From Hyphomicrobiales bacterium (GTDB taxonomy: Bacteria > Pseudomonadota > Alphaproteobacteria > Rhizobiales > Xanthobacteraceae): a DNA stretch of 21,436 nucleotides. The notes under the pieces are model-generated. The model saw only the letters and a list, made by a program, of their open reading frames with translations, did not search any database and was not told the DNA's origin. Each line of letters starts with the position of its first letter. Position 1 is the first letter of the stretch. Shown here one piece after another: positions 1 through 8,446 of this stretch. Both the position numbers and the translations under genes were made by a program. The DNA lies in assembly GCA_003164375.1 (NCBI GenBank), contig PLTE01000174.1, forward strand, positions 316 through 21,751, in the 5' to 3' direction.

Positions 1-2
1 CG

Positions 3-2327
3 CGCCTCACCCACAGCCATCCCGGGCGCGTGGTGTGGGTGGTATTCAATGTGGCCATTGCATTGATGCTGATGGAACTCGGTATCTTCAAGATGCTCGA
101 GCACATATTGGGTCTTTATTCGATCGTGGCGGTATCATGGGTCAGCGCGCTCGTCGCCGATCTCGTGGTCAACAAGCCGCTGGGCCTTAGTCCCGCCGGC
201 ATTGAGTTCAAGCGCGCGCATCTCTACGACATCAATCCGGTCGGCGTCGGCGCGATGCTGACGGCCACCGTCTCTGGAATCGCCGCCTTTTCGGGCATTC
301 TGGGGGCGACGCTTCAATCCCTGTCCGGTTTCCTGGCGCTAGCCGTCGGCTTCGTCGTGGCTCCCGTCATCGCCTATGCGACCAAAGGCCGATTCTATAT
401 CGCCCGCACGCCGCGCAAGAGCTGGAGCGGACAGGATGTGATCCGCTGCTCGATCTGCGAGCACCATTTCGAGACCGAGGATATGGCACACTGTCCGGCC
501 TATTCCGGACCGATCTGCTCGCTGTGCTGTTCGCTGGAGACCCGCTGCCGGGACTGCTGTAAGCCGCAGGCGCGGATGTCGAACCAGATACTGCACTGGC
601 TCGGCCAAATCCTGCCGGGCGGCGTTCCACGGGCGCTCAACAGCGATGTCGGACGTTATCTCGGCGTTCTTTTGTTGTTCGCCGGCGTGATCGGTTCGGT
701 GCTGTCGCTCGTCTATTTTCAAGTTTCGCTCGACATCGGGGCCCCCAACGAAATTCTGCGGTCGACGCTTTGGACCGTCTTCTTCATCCTGACGATCATC
801 GCCGGGGTCGCCGCATGGCTGTTCGTGCTGGCGCAGGAGAGCCGCCGCGTGGCCGAAGAGGAAACGCGCCGCCAGACCGACCTGTTGATGAACGAGATCG
901 ATGCCCATAAGCGCACCGATGCCAAGCTGCAGAAGGCCAAGGAGGTGGCCGAGGCGGCCAGCAAGGCCAAGAGCCGACACGTCGTCGGCTTGAGCCACGA
1001 ATTGCGCACGCCGCTCAATGCCATTCTCGGCTACACGCAATTGCTGGCGCGAGACCCGGCGATACCGGCCGCCAGGATCAGCCAGATTAACGTCGTGCGG
1101 CGCAGCGCCGAGCACCTCTCGGGCTTGATCGACGGGCTTCTCGATATCTCCAAGATCGAGGCCGGTCGATTTCATCTCAGCCGCAATGAGGTGCACATCT
1201 ATGAGTTTCTCGATCAGCTCGTCGATATGTTCCGCCTGCAGGCGATGGCCAAAGGCATCGAGTTTCGCTACATCCGATTGCAGCGGCTGCCGCGGGTGGT
1301 CAACGCGGATGAGAACCGGCTGCGCCAGATCCTCATCAATCTCCTCTCCAACGCGATTAAATTCACCGATGCGGGTCAGGTGACGTTTCGGGTCGGCTAC
1401 CGCCACCAGGTGGCTGAGTTCACGATCGAGGATACCGGCGTCGGAATTCACAAGAACGACCTCACGCGGATCTTCCAACCGTTCGAACGGGCGCGGACCG
1501 CGCGTGCCAAGGCCACGCTCGGAACCGGCTTGGGTTTGACCATCACGAGCCTCCTCACCAACGTGATGGGCGGCGAGATCACGGTCCGAAGCGAGGTGGG
1601 CAAAGGTAGTCTATTTCGCGTCAAGCTCTTGTTGTCCGAAGTGTCGAACCCGCGCATTGCCTCGACCATGGAGGACCGCGTGCGCGGTTATCTCGGCCCG
1701 CGGCAAACCATCATGGTGATCGACGACAACGAGGTGCAAAGAGAACTGGTACGCGAACTTCTAGAGCCCCTGGGGTTCAAGATCGTGGCAGCTTCGAGCG
1801 GGCGGGAAGGCCTGTCGCTGGCCGGGCAAAGCAAGCCGAATCTCGTCCTGCTTGATATCGCAATGCCGGAGATGGACGGCTGGCAGGTCGCGCAGCGCAT
1901 CCGCCGCGATCTGCGGGAGCGGATTGCCATCGTCATGCTGTCGGCGAACGCTATCGATCCAAACCACATGCTGGAAGCGGAGCGGCTTTACGACGACACG
2001 ATCATGAAGCCCATCGATTTACGGCAGCTTCTCAAGAAGATCCACGCCCTGCTCGACATCGAATGGGTCTATGAGCCGGAGCCTACAACGCATCCGGCGG
2101 CGCCTGCGACAGCGATCGTCGTCCCGTCCGATGACGCAATCGATGAGTTGATCAGCCTGGGCGAGATCGGGCACGTTCGGCGAATCCTCGACAAACTAGG
2201 CGAGATAGAGGCGAGCGCGCCGGAATGCCGCGACTTTGTCGTCAAAATGCGCAGCATTGTCGATGCGTTCGATTTGAAGCAATACGCCGCTGCGCTTGCG
2301 GGAATTCGTAACAGCCATGCTTCGTAA
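3..2327 (+). CDS. Hybrid histidine kinase with transporter-like membrane domain (5' end outside window)
   Basis: The frame is open to the left window edge, so the true start lies upstream. Residues below are counted from the GTG at 30. The visible N-terminus (1-120) is hydrophobic and resembles the end of an NCS1/cytosine-permease-like domain (ALVADLVVNKPLGLSP). A Cys-rich stretch follows (140-177, nine Cys in CxxC/CC pairs plus two His), probably a zinc-binding module. Then come two membrane helices (about 210-232 and 247-268), a coiled coil, a HisKA domain with phospho-accepting H323 in SHELRTPLN, an HATPase domain (N441, DTGVGI, GTGLGLT) and a receiver domain (D609 in LLLDIAMPEMDGW, K660). 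A tail of about 90 residues follows the receiver. It is probably a phosphorelay sensor at the inner membrane whose partner is the adjacent response regulator. The ligand is unknown; the transporter-like part may sense a small N-containing compound, which is inference. Confidence 0.9.
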   Translation, partial: RLTHSHPGRVVWVVFNVAIALMLMELGIFKMLEHILGLYSIVAVSWVSALVADLVVNKPLGLSPAGIEFKRAHLYDINPVGVGAMLTATVSGIAAFSGILGATLQSLSGFLALAVGFVVAPVIAYATKGRFYIARTPRKSWSGQDVIRCSICEHHFETEDMAHCPAYSGPICSLCCSLETRCRDCCKPQARMSNQILHWLGQILPGGVPRALNSDVGRYLGVLLLFAGVIGSVLSLVYFQVSLDIGAPNEILRSTLWTVFFILTIIAGVAAWLFVLAQESRRVAEEETRRQTDLLMNEIDAHKRTDAKLQKAKEVAEAASKAKSRHVVGLSHELRTPLNAILGYTQLLARDPAIPAARISQINVVRRSAEHLSGLIDGLLDISKIEAGRFHLSRNEVHIYEFLDQLVDMFRLQAMAKGIEFRYIRLQRLPRVVNADENRLRQILINLLSNAIKFTDAGQVTFRVGYRHQVAEFTIEDTGVGIHKNDLTRIFQPFERARTARAKATLGTGLGLTITSLLTNVMGGEITVRSEVGKGSLFRVKLLLSEVSNPRIASTMEDRVRGYLGPRQTIMVIDDNEVQRELVRELLEPLGFKIVAASSGREGLSLAGQSKPNLVLLDIAMPEMDGWQVAQRIRRDLRERIAIVMLSANAIDPNHMLEAERLYDDTIMKPIDLRQLLKKIHALLDIEWVYEPEPTTHPAAPATAIVVPSDDAIDELISLGEIGHVRRILDKLGEIEASAPECRDFVVKMRSIVDAFDLKQYAAALAGIRNSHAS

Positions 2328-2352
2328 CAGCCATGCTTCGTAACAGCCATGC
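2305..2352. repeat. Three perfect 16-bp tandem repeats across the kinase stop and regulator start
   Basis: The unit TTCGTAACAGCCATGC occurs three times head to tail (2305-2320, 2321-2336, 2337-2352). The kinase stop codon TAA (2325-2327) lies in copy 2 and the ATG of the response regulator (2349-2351) in copy 3. Because 16 is not a multiple of 3, each copy shifts frame. With a single copy the kinase would instead read into a TAG overlapping the regulator ATG by 8 nt. Confidence 0.95.
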
Positions 2353-3278
2353 GTAGTAAGGGCGACGGCCGGGATATTGTTCTGGTGGTCGACGATTCGC
2401 CCGAGACCTTGCGAATGCTGACCGACGCGATCGAGGCAGCCGGCATGACGGTCCTGGTCGCGCTCGAGGGTGAGCACGCAATCTCGATCGTCGAAAAAGT
2501 ACTTCCCGACGTCATTCTCATGGATGCGCTGATGCCCGGCATGGATGGCTTCGAAACCTGCCGTCGCCTCAAGCGCAACAAGACGCTCGCGCATGTGCCG
2601 GTGATCTTCATGACTGGTCTCAGCGAGACCCAGGATATCGTCAAGGGGCTGGAGGGGGGCGGCGTCGATTACGTGACCAAGCCGATCGTCCCCGACGAGT
2701 TACTGGCGCGGATTCGCGTGCATCTCGCGAATGCGCGCCTCGCCAACAGCGCCCGCGCGGCCCTCGATGCGTCCGGCCGCTATTTGTTGGCGACAAACAG
2801 CTCCGGCGCGGTACTCTGGTGCACGCCGCAGACCTCGAAGTTGCTCGGCCTCGCCTTCGGCGATTTCAACGGCGAGGGCGATTTGCTGCCGCCGAACGTG
2901 CAGGAATGGTTGCAAAAATGCATCCGTTCCGAGGTCAAATCGGGCGATTCGATCGCCCTCGATACCTTCACCAGCCCGATCAAATTGCAGTTTTCCTATG
3001 TCGGGCAGGTCGCGCCGGAGGAAATCCTGTTGCGTCTGGTCGAGGGCGAATTCGAGAACGACAATCTCGTGCTCAAGCGCAAGCTGCAATTGACGCAGCG
3101 CGAGTCCGAGGTGTTGATGTGGATTGCGCGCGGCAAATCGAACCGCGATATTGCGGAAATCCTCAGTCTCAGTCCGCGCACCGTCAACAAGCATCTCGAG
3201 CAGATTTACGCCAAGCTCGGTGTCGAGAACCGCGCATCGGCGGCCGCTCTGGCGGTGCGGATGCTCGGGGTCCGGTGA
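2349..3278 (+). CDS. Response regulator, receiver plus LuxR-type HTH
   Basis: The protein has 309 residues. An N-terminal receiver domain (about 9-125) has acidic D15/D16, phospho-acceptor D59 in ILMDALMPGMDGF, T89 and K111 in VTKPI. A middle segment (about 135-235) resembles a degenerate PAS-like sensor region (GRYLLATNSSGAVLW). A C-terminal LuxR/NarL-type helix-turn-helix (about 246-305) reads LTQRESEVLMWIARGKSNRDI and ends in KHLEQIYAKLGVENR. It is the probable cognate output of the kinase 21 nt upstream. The ATG at 2349 sits in the third 16-bp repeat and has no clear Shine-Dalgarno sequence, so translation may depend on coupling. The target genes are not visible from sequence; the neighbouring transport genes are plausible. 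Confidence 0.92.
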   Translation: MRSKGDGRDIVLVVDDSPETLRMLTDAIEAAGMTVLVALEGEHAISIVEKVLPDVILMDALMPGMDGFETCRRLKRNKTLAHVPVIFMTGLSETQDIVKGLEGGGVDYVTKPIVPDELLARIRVHLANARLANSARAALDASGRYLLATNSSGAVLWCTPQTSKLLGLAFGDFNGEGDLLPPNVQEWLQKCIRSEVKSGDSIALDTFTSPIKLQFSYVGQVAPEEILLRLVEGEFENDNLVLKRKLQLTQRESEVLMWIARGKSNRDIAEILSLSPRTVNKHLEQIYAKLGVENRASAAALAVRMLGVR

Positions 3279-3612
3279 CTAGGACGCGGCGGCGGAAGCC
3301 GCCGCGCTTCGGCATCGCAACCAGGCACCGCTTTGGAACAGCGAAAGTTTCTGCAGGCTGAATGCCGAGAATGTCGTGTAGCCTCCACAGACGCACGCAT
3401 GACGAACAGCCTGAGATTGTTGGACGCCTCGAAGTGACCGCCAGGTCCTGCGATCATGAAGAAAATCCGATCACGAACGATCCAAGCACGTTGATGAACA
3501 ACGTGCCCCACGGATACGCAAAACCAAGCCATTCGGTCGATACGATCGTGCACCAGTGGCGGGCGACACCGCCGAGCGCGCTTCCGATCGCGACGGTCAG
3601 GTAAGGCGCCAT
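3279..3612 (-). pseudogene. crcB: Frameshifted crcB/Fluc fluoride channel remnant
   Basis: Reading the minus strand from ATG 3612 gives MAPYLTVAIGSALGGVAR, then AYPWGTLFINVLGSFVIGF. This is the diagnostic N-terminal half of CrcB, a small membrane protein that exports fluoride as a dual-topology dimer. The frame then hits TGA near 3455. One missing T would restore FFMIAGPGG...NNLRLFVM. A second shift near 3400 leads to CVCGGYTTFSAFSLQ, the conserved CrcB second half (GGYTTFSTFS in the family). The frame ends at TAG 3279-3281 with a degenerate Ala/Ser tail. Two frameshifts and a short C-terminus argue for a dead gene; sequencing error is less likely with two separate lesions. Confidence 0.78.
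3285..3306. terminator. Strong GC hairpin after the response regulator
   Basis: A 9-bp perfect stem (CGCGGCGGC / GCCGCCGCG) closes a GGAA tetraloop of the GNRA type, starting 6 nt after the regulator stop. No T-run follows on the plus strand, so termination efficiency is uncertain. The same bases form the Ala/Ser-rich end of the crcB remnant on the other strand. Confidence 0.5.
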
Positions 3613-3694
3613 GGCGTCGGCAATGCCGGAAAATACCGCAGTGCCGATAGCGAGCCTGCGGACTAGTGAGGATGGAAGCTCCGGGGGTTCCAGC

Positions 3695-3919
3695 CGTTAT
3701 TGCCGCTTCGTCAACATGCTCGGCCTTCCTTCGATCGCCGTCCCGGTCGGATTCGACGACCGCGGCATGCCGGTCGCGATAGAATTGATCGGCCGCGCCG
3801 GACGGGATCGAAGTCTCATCGCACTTGCCAAATATATGTCGAAAAATACCGACTGGCATGCGCGTATCCCGTCGGCGATCACCAGTTCAATAATCGGTGA
3901 CTTGGAGTTATTTGGATAA
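3695..3919 (+). pseudogene. Amidase-family C-terminal remnant
   Basis: The plus-strand frame reads NMLGLPSIAVPVGFDDRG then MPVAIELIGRAGRDRSLI, ending near KNTDWHARIPSAI. This matches the C-terminal segment of amidase-signature enzymes (N-x-GLP-x-x-x-VP-x-GF, P-V-x-x-x-L-IGR). Only about 65-75 of the usual 450 or so residues remain. The Ser-Ser-Lys catalytic region is absent, and no recognisable amidase sequence lies upstream, where the crcB remnant begins. An open frame from ATG 3611 exists but its first 28 residues look like random coding. I call it a gene fragment. Confidence 0.65.
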
Positions 3920-4105
3920 GCGATTCGTCGGGTTCTTCGAATTTAAGGGCTCCCGATCTTAGGCGTCTGAGCCCGGTGATGTCGGCGCCATAATCGCATT
4001 TCTCGCTCCGCAGCGTTGTGGCTACTATAGGCCAGGTCGCCATGATCGACGCAGGGCTCCCGGCGCAGAGTTTCAATTTCTAACCGGGTCAATACGAGGA
4101 TGCTC
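3920..4105. other. Intergenic stretch, no gene seen
   Basis: No coding frame with family character is visible. There is a 6-bp inverted repeat, GGGCTC (3947-3952) and GAGCCC (3969-3974). The promoter of the alpha/beta hydrolase probably lies here but no convincing -35/-10 pair was found. Confidence 0.4.
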
Positions 4106-4984
4106 ATGCCGTACGTAACAACCGATGATGAAATCAGTCTCTATTACGAAGAAGTCGGAGCCGGCATTCCGATCGTTTTCGTTCATGAATTCGCCGGCGA
4201 TGTCCGCTCTTACGAGCAGCAGATGCGCCATTTTGGCCAGCGTTATCGGTGTATCGCCTTCAACGCGCGGGGCTATCCGCCCTCCGACGTTCCGCACGAT
4301 GGCGAGAAATACTCGCAAAGTTGGGCGCGGGACGATATTCGCGATGTGCTCGATGGGCTGAAGATCGAGAAAGCCCACATTGTTGGTCTTTCGATGGGCG
4401 GTTTTGCTACGTTGCATTTTGGTTTTTCCTATCCCGCCCGCGCGCGGTCGCTGGTGGTCGCCGGCTGCGGCTATGGCGCGGCGCCCGACAAGCGCGAACA
4501 ATTCGCGGCCGAAGCGGAGGCGGTCGCAAAACAGTTCGAGCAGGAGACCATGGCAAAGGCGGCGCACGGCTACGCCCTGGGACCAACCCGCGTGCAGTTC
4601 CAGAACAAAGATCCGCGTGGCTGGCAGGATTTTGCCTCGCAACTTGCCGAGCATTCGACCGAGGGCTCGGCGCGGACGATGCGCGGCGTTCAGGCGCGTC
4701 GGCCCTCGTTGTTCGACCTCGTCGACAAAATGCGTGCAGTGCGTACGCCGACTTTAATCATGACCGGCGACGAAGACTGGCCGTGCCTTGAGCCGGCTTT
4801 GTTGATGAAACGCACGATCCCGACCGCCGCGCTGGTCGTGATGCCGAACGCCGGTCACACCATCAACCTCGAGGAGCCGACCGCCTTTAACCAGCACATT
4901 TCCGAATTCTTGCATGCGGTCGATGTCGGGGCCTGGCGAGCCCGCGACCCGCGCGCTATGGCGTCTGCAATCCTCGGGCGCTGA
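4106..4984 (+). CDS. Alpha/beta hydrolase
   Basis: The protein has 292 residues from ATG 4106. That start is preferred over ATG 4100 because GAGGA at 4096-4100 is then a well-spaced ribosome binding site. The fold signature is clear: nucleophile S96 in GLSMGG, acidic D224 in the GDEDWPC loop and catalytic H251 in NAGHTINLEEP. The oxyanion-side motif reads VHEFAG rather than the common HG pair. The family includes esterases, C-C bond hydrolases and amide or lactone hydrolases; the substrate cannot be told from sequence. It is convergent with the Liv-type importer operon (30-bp gap) and just downstream of an amidase remnant, which would fit a role in breaking down an imported amide or ester. 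That link is inference. Confidence 0.88.
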   Translation: MPYVTTDDEISLYYEEVGAGIPIVFVHEFAGDVRSYEQQMRHFGQRYRCIAFNARGYPPSDVPHDGEKYSQSWARDDIRDVLDGLKIEKAHIVGLSMGGFATLHFGFSYPARARSLVVAGCGYGAAPDKREQFAAEAEAVAKQFEQETMAKAAHGYALGPTRVQFQNKDPRGWQDFASQLAEHSTEGSARTMRGVQARRPSLFDLVDKMRAVRTPTLIMTGDEDWPCLEPALLMKRTIPTAALVVMPNAGHTINLEEPTAFNQHISEFLHAVDVGAWRARDPRAMASAILGR

Positions 4985-5014
4985 CGTTCAAGGCGCCGTG
5001 CAGCCGCTTTCCGC

Positions 5015-5740
5015 TCATGTCGACATGCGGCCGAGATAGGCTTCTTGGACACGCGTGTCTTCCCTCAACTGGTCGCACCGGCCGGAGGCCGTGATCGACC
5101 CTGTCTGGAGGACGTAGCCCCGGCTCGCGATTTGAAGTGCATAGCGTGCGTTCTGCTCTACCAATAGCACGCTTGTACCGCCGGCATTGATCGAGCTGAT
5201 GGTGCGGAAAATGTCCTGGACGATCAGAGGAGCAAGGCCGAGCGATGGCTCGTCAAGGCACAGCAGTCGCGGTTCCGACATCATGGCCCGGCCGAGTGCC
5301 AGCATCTGCTGCTCGCCACCGCTCAGCGTTCCCGCTTTTTGACCGGCGCGTTCGCGGAGGCGTGTGAACATTGCAAACATGGCATCGACGAGTGTGCGCA
5401 CCCGCGCGTGGTCTTTCCGATATTTGAATCCGCCGAGCTCGAGATTTTCACGAACTGTCAGGTTTGAAAAAACATGACGCCCTTCAGGCACCAAAGCGAT
5501 GCCGAGCCGGCTTCGCTCGTGCGACGGCAACGCGGTAATGTCGCGACCTTCGAACAGGATAACGCCGGTACGCGGCTTGATGACTCCGGCGATGGCGCGG
5601 AGCGTGGTGCTCTTGCCGGCGCCGTTGGCGCCGATAAGAGTGACGATCTCGCCTTCGGCAACGTCAATGGAAATATCACGGCACGCAACGACTTTGCCGT
5701 AAGAAATATCGAGACCCGTCGTGGCTAGCAGAACGGTCAC
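5015..5740 (-). CDS. livF: Branched-chain/amide ABC transporter ATPase (LivF type)
   Basis: The start is taken as GTG 5740, which overlaps the livG stop as GTGA; the longer upstream frame lies inside livG. The 241-residue protein has Walker A GANGAGKST (37-45), the LivF-typical VPEGRHVF loop (84-91), signature LSGGEQ (139-144), Walker B LLCLDEP (159-165, E164) and VEQN at 194-197, where other ABC proteins carry the H-loop His. It is one of two ATPases powering uptake through the LivH/LivM pore. It is the last cistron of the five-gene operon and ends 30 bp from the convergent hydrolase with no clear terminator. The substrate class (amino acid, amide, urea or aromatic acid) is set by the binding protein and is not determinable here. 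Confidence 0.93.
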   Translation of the reverse strand: MTVLLATTGLDISYGKVVACRDISIDVAEGEIVTLIGANGAGKSTTLRAIAGVIKPRTGVILFEGRDITALPSHERSRLGIALVPEGRHVFSNLTVRENLELGGFKYRKDHARVRTLVDAMFAMFTRLRERAGQKAGTLSGGEQQMLALGRAMMSEPRLLCLDEPSLGLAPLIVQDIFRTISSINAGGTSVLLVEQNARYALQIASRGYVLQTGSITASGRCDQLREDTRVQEAYLGRMST

Positions 5741-6537
5741 GGAACGTCGGCTCCAAGATAGGCGCTGATCACTTTTGGATGGCATTGAACCTCGGACGGA
5801 GTGCCTTCGAACAGGAACTGACCGTAGTCCATGACCAAGATCCGGTCGGCGACCGTCATAACCAAGTTCATATTATGCTCGACCATGACGACGGTTATTC
5901 CGCGCGCGCGTAAATTGGTGATGCGCAGCAAGAGCGCCGCGACTTCCGTTGTGTTGAGCCCGGCGGCCGGTTCATCGACCATGAGGAGCCGCGGCGCTGT
6001 CGCCAGCGCGCGAGCAATTTCGAGCAGACGCTGCTCGCCGTAGGAAAGCGCGCCGGCGGCGATCGACGCGCGGTGGCTCAGCCCCACGAACTCTAAAAGA
6101 TCAATTGCCTGCTCGCGGCACCGGCGTCTTTCTTGTTGGAAAGCGGCTCCGTGCAGCAAATATTGCCAGGGCGGGATCGCGTGTCGGGTGTGGTACCCGA
6201 CGAGAACATTTTCCAGCACTGAGAGCTGCTTGAACAGCCTAATTTTCTGGAACGTACGGGCAAGTCCATGCCGGGCCCGAAGATGCGGCGGCATGCCGAC
6301 CAATTCCACCCCGGCAAATCTTATTGTTCCATCATCGGGTTGGTGCAGTCCGCTGAGCAGGTTGAGCAAGGTCGATTTTCCGGCGCCATTGGGGCCGATC
6401 ACCGCAAATACCGTTCCCGAAGAAATCGCGAGTGAAATATCACGTACCGCGCGAACACCGCCATAACTCTTTGATAAGCCCTGCACCTGCAGCAGGGGCG
6501 CCGCGATGTCGATGTGACTCGTAGCCGACGCCGTCAC
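5737..6537 (-). CDS. livG: Branched-chain/amide ABC transporter ATPase (LivG type)
   Basis: The start GTG 6537 overlaps the livM stop as GTGA; the extra 115 codons upstream in this frame are livM read out of frame. The 266-residue protein has Walker A GPNGAGKST (48-56), the LivG-typical ARTFQKIRLF (93-102), signature LSYGEQ (164-169), Walker B LLMVDEP (184-190, E189) and H-loop H221 in VEHNM. The C-terminal half carries the LivG-type extension (EGTPSEVQ...ISAYLG). It pairs with LivF on the cytoplasmic face of the permease. The signature has Tyr in place of the first Gly of LSGGE, a variation common in LivG proteins. Confidence 0.93.
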   Translation of the reverse strand: MTASATSHIDIAAPLLQVQGLSKSYGGVRAVRDISLAISSGTVFAVIGPNGAGKSTLLNLLSGLHQPDDGTIRFAGVELVGMPPHLRARHGLARTFQKIRLFKQLSVLENVLVGYHTRHAIPPWQYLLHGAAFQQERRRCREQAIDLLEFVGLSHRASIAAGALSYGEQRLLEIARALATAPRLLMVDEPAAGLNTTEVAALLLRITNLRARGITVVMVEHNMNLVMTVADRILVMDYGQFLFEGTPSEVQCHPKVISAYLGADVP

Positions 6538-7562
6538 GTTGCGCTTTCCTCGGCGAAGAAAAATAGCCGCTGTCGCACCAGCCGCCAAGCCTGCATGATC
6601 CCGCCCGGCATGAACAGCACCACCAGTGTCACCGAGGCGCCATACAAGATGAGGCGGAGATCGCCAATCGAGCGCAGCACCTCCGGCAATAACGTGATAA
6701 AAATTGCCCCGAACGCCGGTCCAATCAACGTTCCCATGCCGCCGACGATCACCATGGCCAGAATGGCGAAGGATTCGGTGACGAAGAAAGCATCCGGTAC
6801 GAGCGTTCCGACGAATGGAGCGTAGAAACACCCCGCGGCTCCGGCGACGGCCGAGCTCGCGGCAAAAGCGAAAGCTTTCCATTTGGGGGCGTTGATACCG
6901 AGCGAAGCTGCGGAGATCTCATCCTCGCGGATTGCCGCAAGCGTTTCGCCTATTGGCGATCTCAGCATCTGGTCCAGCAGGAAGTAGACGATCAGAGCGA
7001 GGCTGGCGGTGAGATAAAAAAAATTGGCGAGATTGGTGAAGGGAATTCGTGGGAGCCAGGGCAGGGCGATTGGCGGCGGCGGCGGGATCGCGTAGATCCC
7101 AAGCGGACCCTGCGTCAGGCTGATCCAGTTTAGGAGAATTTGGTAGGTGATGACCGCAAAGCCCAATGAGGCGATCGCGAGGTAGTGCCCGCGTAGACGT
7201 ACCGCGAACAGCGACAGTAGCGCGCCGGCAGCCCCGGCCATGACGGTACCGAGTGCGAATGCGGCCCAAAAGGGTATCCCGAGTTTGGTCACCAGCAGGG
7301 TCGAAGCGTAAGCACCGATGCCGTAGAACGCCGATTGTCCAAGATTGAGCTGGCCGGCGTAGCCGAGCACGAAATCGAGGCCGATCGCGAGCATGACGTT
7401 GATGGCGCAAAGGATCAAATTGGTGCGCCAATATGAAGTCGTGAAGACCAACGGCAAAAGACCGATGACGGCTGCGGCGAGCAGATATCGAAAGTGGCGC
7501 GAACGAACAATGGAATGTCCCGAAAGACGCCGCCGGTCGGCACCATGCGAGGTCTCAGACAT
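6534..7562 (-). CDS. livM: Branched-chain/amide ABC transporter permease (LivM type)
   Basis: The start ATG 7562 gives 342 residues and an 8-nt overlap with the livH stop; an upstream in-frame ATG at 7583 would lie further inside livH. The protein is very hydrophobic with about eight to ten membrane helices. The LivM hallmarks include LGYAGQLNLGQSAFYGIGAY, RLRGHYLAIASLGFA, GETLAAIREDEISAASLGIN (the EAA-like coupling loop to the ATPases) and GGMGTLIGPAFGA. It forms the translocation pore with LivH. Confidence 0.93.
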   Translation of the reverse strand: MSETSHGADRRRLSGHSIVRSRHFRYLLAAAVIGLLPLVFTTSYWRTNLILCAINVMLAIGLDFVLGYAGQLNLGQSAFYGIGAYASTLLVTKLGIPFWAAFALGTVMAGAAGALLSLFAVRLRGHYLAIASLGFAVITYQILLNWISLTQGPLGIYAIPPPPPIALPWLPRIPFTNLANFFYLTASLALIVYFLLDQMLRSPIGETLAAIREDEISAASLGINAPKWKAFAFAASSAVAGAAGCFYAPFVGTLVPDAFFVTESFAILAMVIVGGMGTLIGPAFGAIFITLLPEVLRSIGDLRLILYGASVTLVVLFMPGGIMQAWRLVRQRLFFFAEESAT

Positions 7563-8436
7563 TTTCTTCGCGCTTATCGGCAATCAGTCCCGTCGGTCGC
7601 ACCGCAAGCGTCAGCAGCAACAGGGCGAACACCACGATATCAATCAGCCCGGGGTCGAGAAACTGCGTCGTAAAGCTTTCGATGAAGCCCACCAAAAGCC
7701 CGGCAATAATCGTTCCCTCGATATTGCCGAAGCCGCCTATGATGACGATGGCAAAGGCCTTGACGATCACCGAGGTGCCGGCGAAAGGCGTCAGCACCAG
7801 CACGGGCCCGAGCAACGCCCCGCTCATCCCGGCTAGTGCGGAGGCGATCACGAAAGTCAGCATGATCAGCTGGTTGGAATTGATGCCCAACAGCCCCGCG
7901 GTTTCGCGATCCTGGGCCACGGCGCGCAGTGCCTTGCCGAGGAAAGTAAACCGCATGAAGCCGTAAAGCAGGATAATGCTTGCGCTGGAGACAACAATGA
8001 TCAGCATATTCTGAACCGTGAGGAACAGGCCGCCCAAGCGAAGAACGTGATTGCTGTACGGTGTGTCGAACGCGTAGGGAATCGGGCCCAGCAGCGCCAG
8101 CATGGCGTTCTGCAACATGATCGAGACACCGATAGTGGCGATCAGCGGCAGCAATTCGCTGCCGCGTTCTCGTAACGGTGAAAATATCGTGGCGTTGACC
8201 AACCAGCCAAGAGCCGCTCCGGCAATGAGCGCGGCCGCTATTCCCACAACATAACTTTCGCCGAAAAAATGGGTGGTGGCGTATGCGGCAAAGGCGCCCA
8301 ATGTCACGATGTCGGCATGGGCGAAATTAATCTGGACAAGGACGCCATAAATCAATGTAAGGCCCAATGCTACGAGCACGTAGAGGCTTCCTATGACGAT
8401 GCCGTTGATCCCCTGTTGCAGGACGATGCTGATCAT
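7555..8436 (-). CDS. livH: Branched-chain/amide ABC transporter permease (LivH type)
   Basis: The protein has 293 residues and about eight membrane helices. LivH hallmarks are GSLYVLVALGLTLIYGVL near the N-terminus, INFAHADIVTLGAFAAY, the coupling-loop segment ALRAVAQDRETAGLLGIN and IIGGFGNIEGTIIAGLLVGF. Family members usually read FAHG-x-x-M in the second motif; here it is FAHADIV. The gene starts 10 bp after the binding-protein stop and its end overlaps livM, so it is an internal operon cistron. It makes up half of the inner-membrane channel. Confidence 0.93.
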   Translation of the reverse strand: MISIVLQQGINGIVIGSLYVLVALGLTLIYGVLVQINFAHADIVTLGAFAAYATTHFFGESYVVGIAAALIAGAALGWLVNATIFSPLRERGSELLPLIATIGVSIMLQNAMLALLGPIPYAFDTPYSNHVLRLGGLFLTVQNMLIIVVSSASIILLYGFMRFTFLGKALRAVAQDRETAGLLGINSNQLIMLTFVIASALAGMSGALLGPVLVLTPFAGTSVIVKAFAIVIIGGFGNIEGTIIAGLLVGFIESFTTQFLDPGLIDIVVFALLLLTLAVRPTGLIADKREENV

Positions 8437-8446
8437 ATCCGGCGAG

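Noticed and set aside
339..1478. A 379-codon minus-strand frame inside the histidine kinase
   Set aside because: It is the complement of a well-supported kinase coding sequence and shows no motifs.
3206..3859. A 217-codon minus-strand frame across the crcB and amidase remnants
   Set aside because: Its middle contains only one frame's piece of the crcB remnant; the rest has no family character, so it is not a gene in its own right.
3947..3974. GGGCTC/GAGCCC inverted repeat as a terminator or riboswitch
   Set aside because: The 6-bp stem has a 16-nt loop, no T-run and no recognisable aptamer; too weak to call.
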